From assembly GCF_042683745.1 (NCBI RefSeq), contig NZ_JBHUJX010000012.1, positions 248,001 to 312,000 of the forward strand: DNA of 64,000 bases, given 5' to 3'. The DNA is from Pseudoneobacillus sp042683745. Its GTDB lineage: Bacteria > Bacillota > Bacilli > Bacillales > Cytobacillaceae. This document shows positions 63,297 through 64,000 of this stretch, piece by piece; the first letter of the stretch is position 1; every line of letters starts with the position of its first letter. The position numbers and the translations under genes were made by a program. The notes below the pieces were generated by a model, which saw only the letters and a list, made by a program, of their open reading frames with translations, searched no databases and had not been told where the DNA came from.

Positions 63297-63814
63297 TAAA
63301 ATCAACTCATTTCCAATTCTGTTCTTAATAAATACTTCGATTTAGTCGCTCCTGAACCCTTCTTTCCAATTACAATTATACAAATGATTATGTCTTTAAT
63401 CTTTAATTAAACTACTTCATTAGTTGAAAAGATGATTGAGCCTACTGTGTGACCATTGGTAAGTAAAAGATCTTCATCAGTTCAAATAGTTAAAGCAATC
63501 CACTCAAGCCCGAAGTTTTTCTTGTTTATAGTAACTTTTGGGAATAAGTTCCCCGTTTCCTTAAGATGTTGGTGTTCCTCTGTCTCTACATTTAGTCGAG
63601 ATTTCTCCAACCTTTATCTAATTTTCTAGAGTCATTCCCGTTAGTTTTTCAACCCTTTTTGGAGAATATAGATCGCCATTCCCTCTTTTTAACTTTAGTA
63701 ATTAAAATAAGCCAAAACTATGCAACTCTGTATAAAAGCTGCATAATATCGGCTCTAAGGATTTAACACGTTATAGAAGATTAGCTTTTCGTTACATTAA
63801 CAGAGCATTTCTAA
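63297..63814. other. Intergenic with a relic and a degenerate repeat
   Basis: Between 63700 and 63790 is a decayed AAGCC...GGCT hairpin repeat. The relic at 63407 is listed separately. Confidence 0.45.
63407..63610 (-). pseudogene. Unidentified gene relic with an in-frame TGA
   Basis: One frame reads LEKSRLNVETEEHQHLKETG, LFPKVTINKKNFGLEWIALT, then TGA at 63482-63484, then TDEDLLLTNGHTVGSIIFST, stop at 63407. Protein-like composition, no start codon or SD. The TGA most simply replaces a Trp or other codon; no hairpin of SECIS type follows it. Confidence 0.35.
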
Positions 63815-64000
63815 TTAATAAATTATAGGAAAAGTAAATGTAACGATAGCTGCCCAAAGTCCGTAGATCGGCAAATACTTAGTAACGGCATCTTGGATAG
63901 TTGAAGGTCCGGATTTGTTTTGTAGAAAACGCATATAGGAGAGCATAATCCAAATTAGATTTGCCCAGATGAGTATGTTTACTCCTAAAACAGCAAGTCT
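63815..64000 (-). CDS. Membrane protein, C-terminal part (continues beyond the window)
   Basis: 61 codons open to the window end: a hydrophobic stretch (LAVLGVNILIWANLIWIMLS), a polar loop (RFLQNKSGPSTIQDAV), and a second hydrophobic stretch (LPIYGLWAAIVTFTFPIIY) to the stop. At least two TM segments. Family not recognised. The start lies outside. Confidence 0.6.
   Translation of the reverse strand, partial: RLAVLGVNILIWANLIWIMLSYMRFLQNKSGPSTIQDAVTKYLPIYGLWAAIVTFTFPIIY

Noticed and set aside
63407..63610. Second selenoprotein candidate from the TGA at 63482
   Set aside because: No start codon, no cysteine-type motif and no SECIS-like hairpin after the TGA; a plain relic is simpler.

Overview
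This window is a piece of a low-GC Bacillota chromosome, most likely an endospore-forming member of the Bacillaceae. The evidence is the parE-parC pair with Bacillus-like ParC motifs, strong AGGAGG ribosome binding sites, frequent TTG/GTG starts, DinB/YfiT-like proteins, a TxpA-like type I toxin, DUF4179-type and DUF4030-like anti-sigma factors, and many small membrane proteins. There are no rRNA or tRNA genes, no intact prophage and no CRISPR array.

Layout. 1-4.7 kb: topoisomerase IV (parE end, parC) and a secreted protein. 5-12 kb: a decaying accessory zone with DinB and cysteine-peptidase pseudogenes, a staygreen homologue, IS110 and IS3 relics and a creatininase-family gene. 12-14.4 kb: tandem CDF cation transporters. 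15-24.4 kb: MBL hydrolase, epoxide hydrolase and frameshifted MFS gene divergent from a CGNR regulator, a WYL regulator with DinB, and an EamA exporter divergent from a MocR regulator broken by a TAG codon. 24.5-37 kb: small, often membrane-bound hypothetical genes embedded in hairpin-bearing intergenic repeats, plus an SDR gene beside a GC-rich AraC regulator. 37-42 kb: chemoreceptor and second copies of genes seen earlier. 42-57 kb: three ECF sigma/anti-sigma pairs, a quinone-oxidoreductase-like enzyme, DUF5661 and DUF1259 proteins, an Lrp regulator divergent from an isochorismatase-like hydrolase, and a two-gene amidohydrolase/gate-transporter operon. 57-64 kb: hemerythrin with an FNR-type box, a DLH-like hydrolase, acetyltransferases, and a TxpA-like toxin with a convergent antisense RNA.

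The most notable item is at 48.1-48.35 kb. A HesB/IscA-related gene has an in-frame TGA exactly at the family's conserved cysteine (codon 36), and a perfect 8-bp hairpin with a GGA loop lies 26 nt downstream. That geometry fits a bacterial SECIS element, so this is probably a selenoprotein that automatic annotation would miss or split.

The second theme is a family of dispersed intergenic repeats (at least 20 copies). They share a short palindromic end motif resembling ACTAA-N8-TTAGT around variable hairpins. They sit beside truncated genes and in one case supply a stop codon.

The third theme is decay. More than a dozen genes carry nonsense codons, frameshifts (some at homopolymers), lost ATG starts or truncations. 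Some of these could be assembly errors and need read-level checking. All functional assignments come from reading the sequence; no searches were run.
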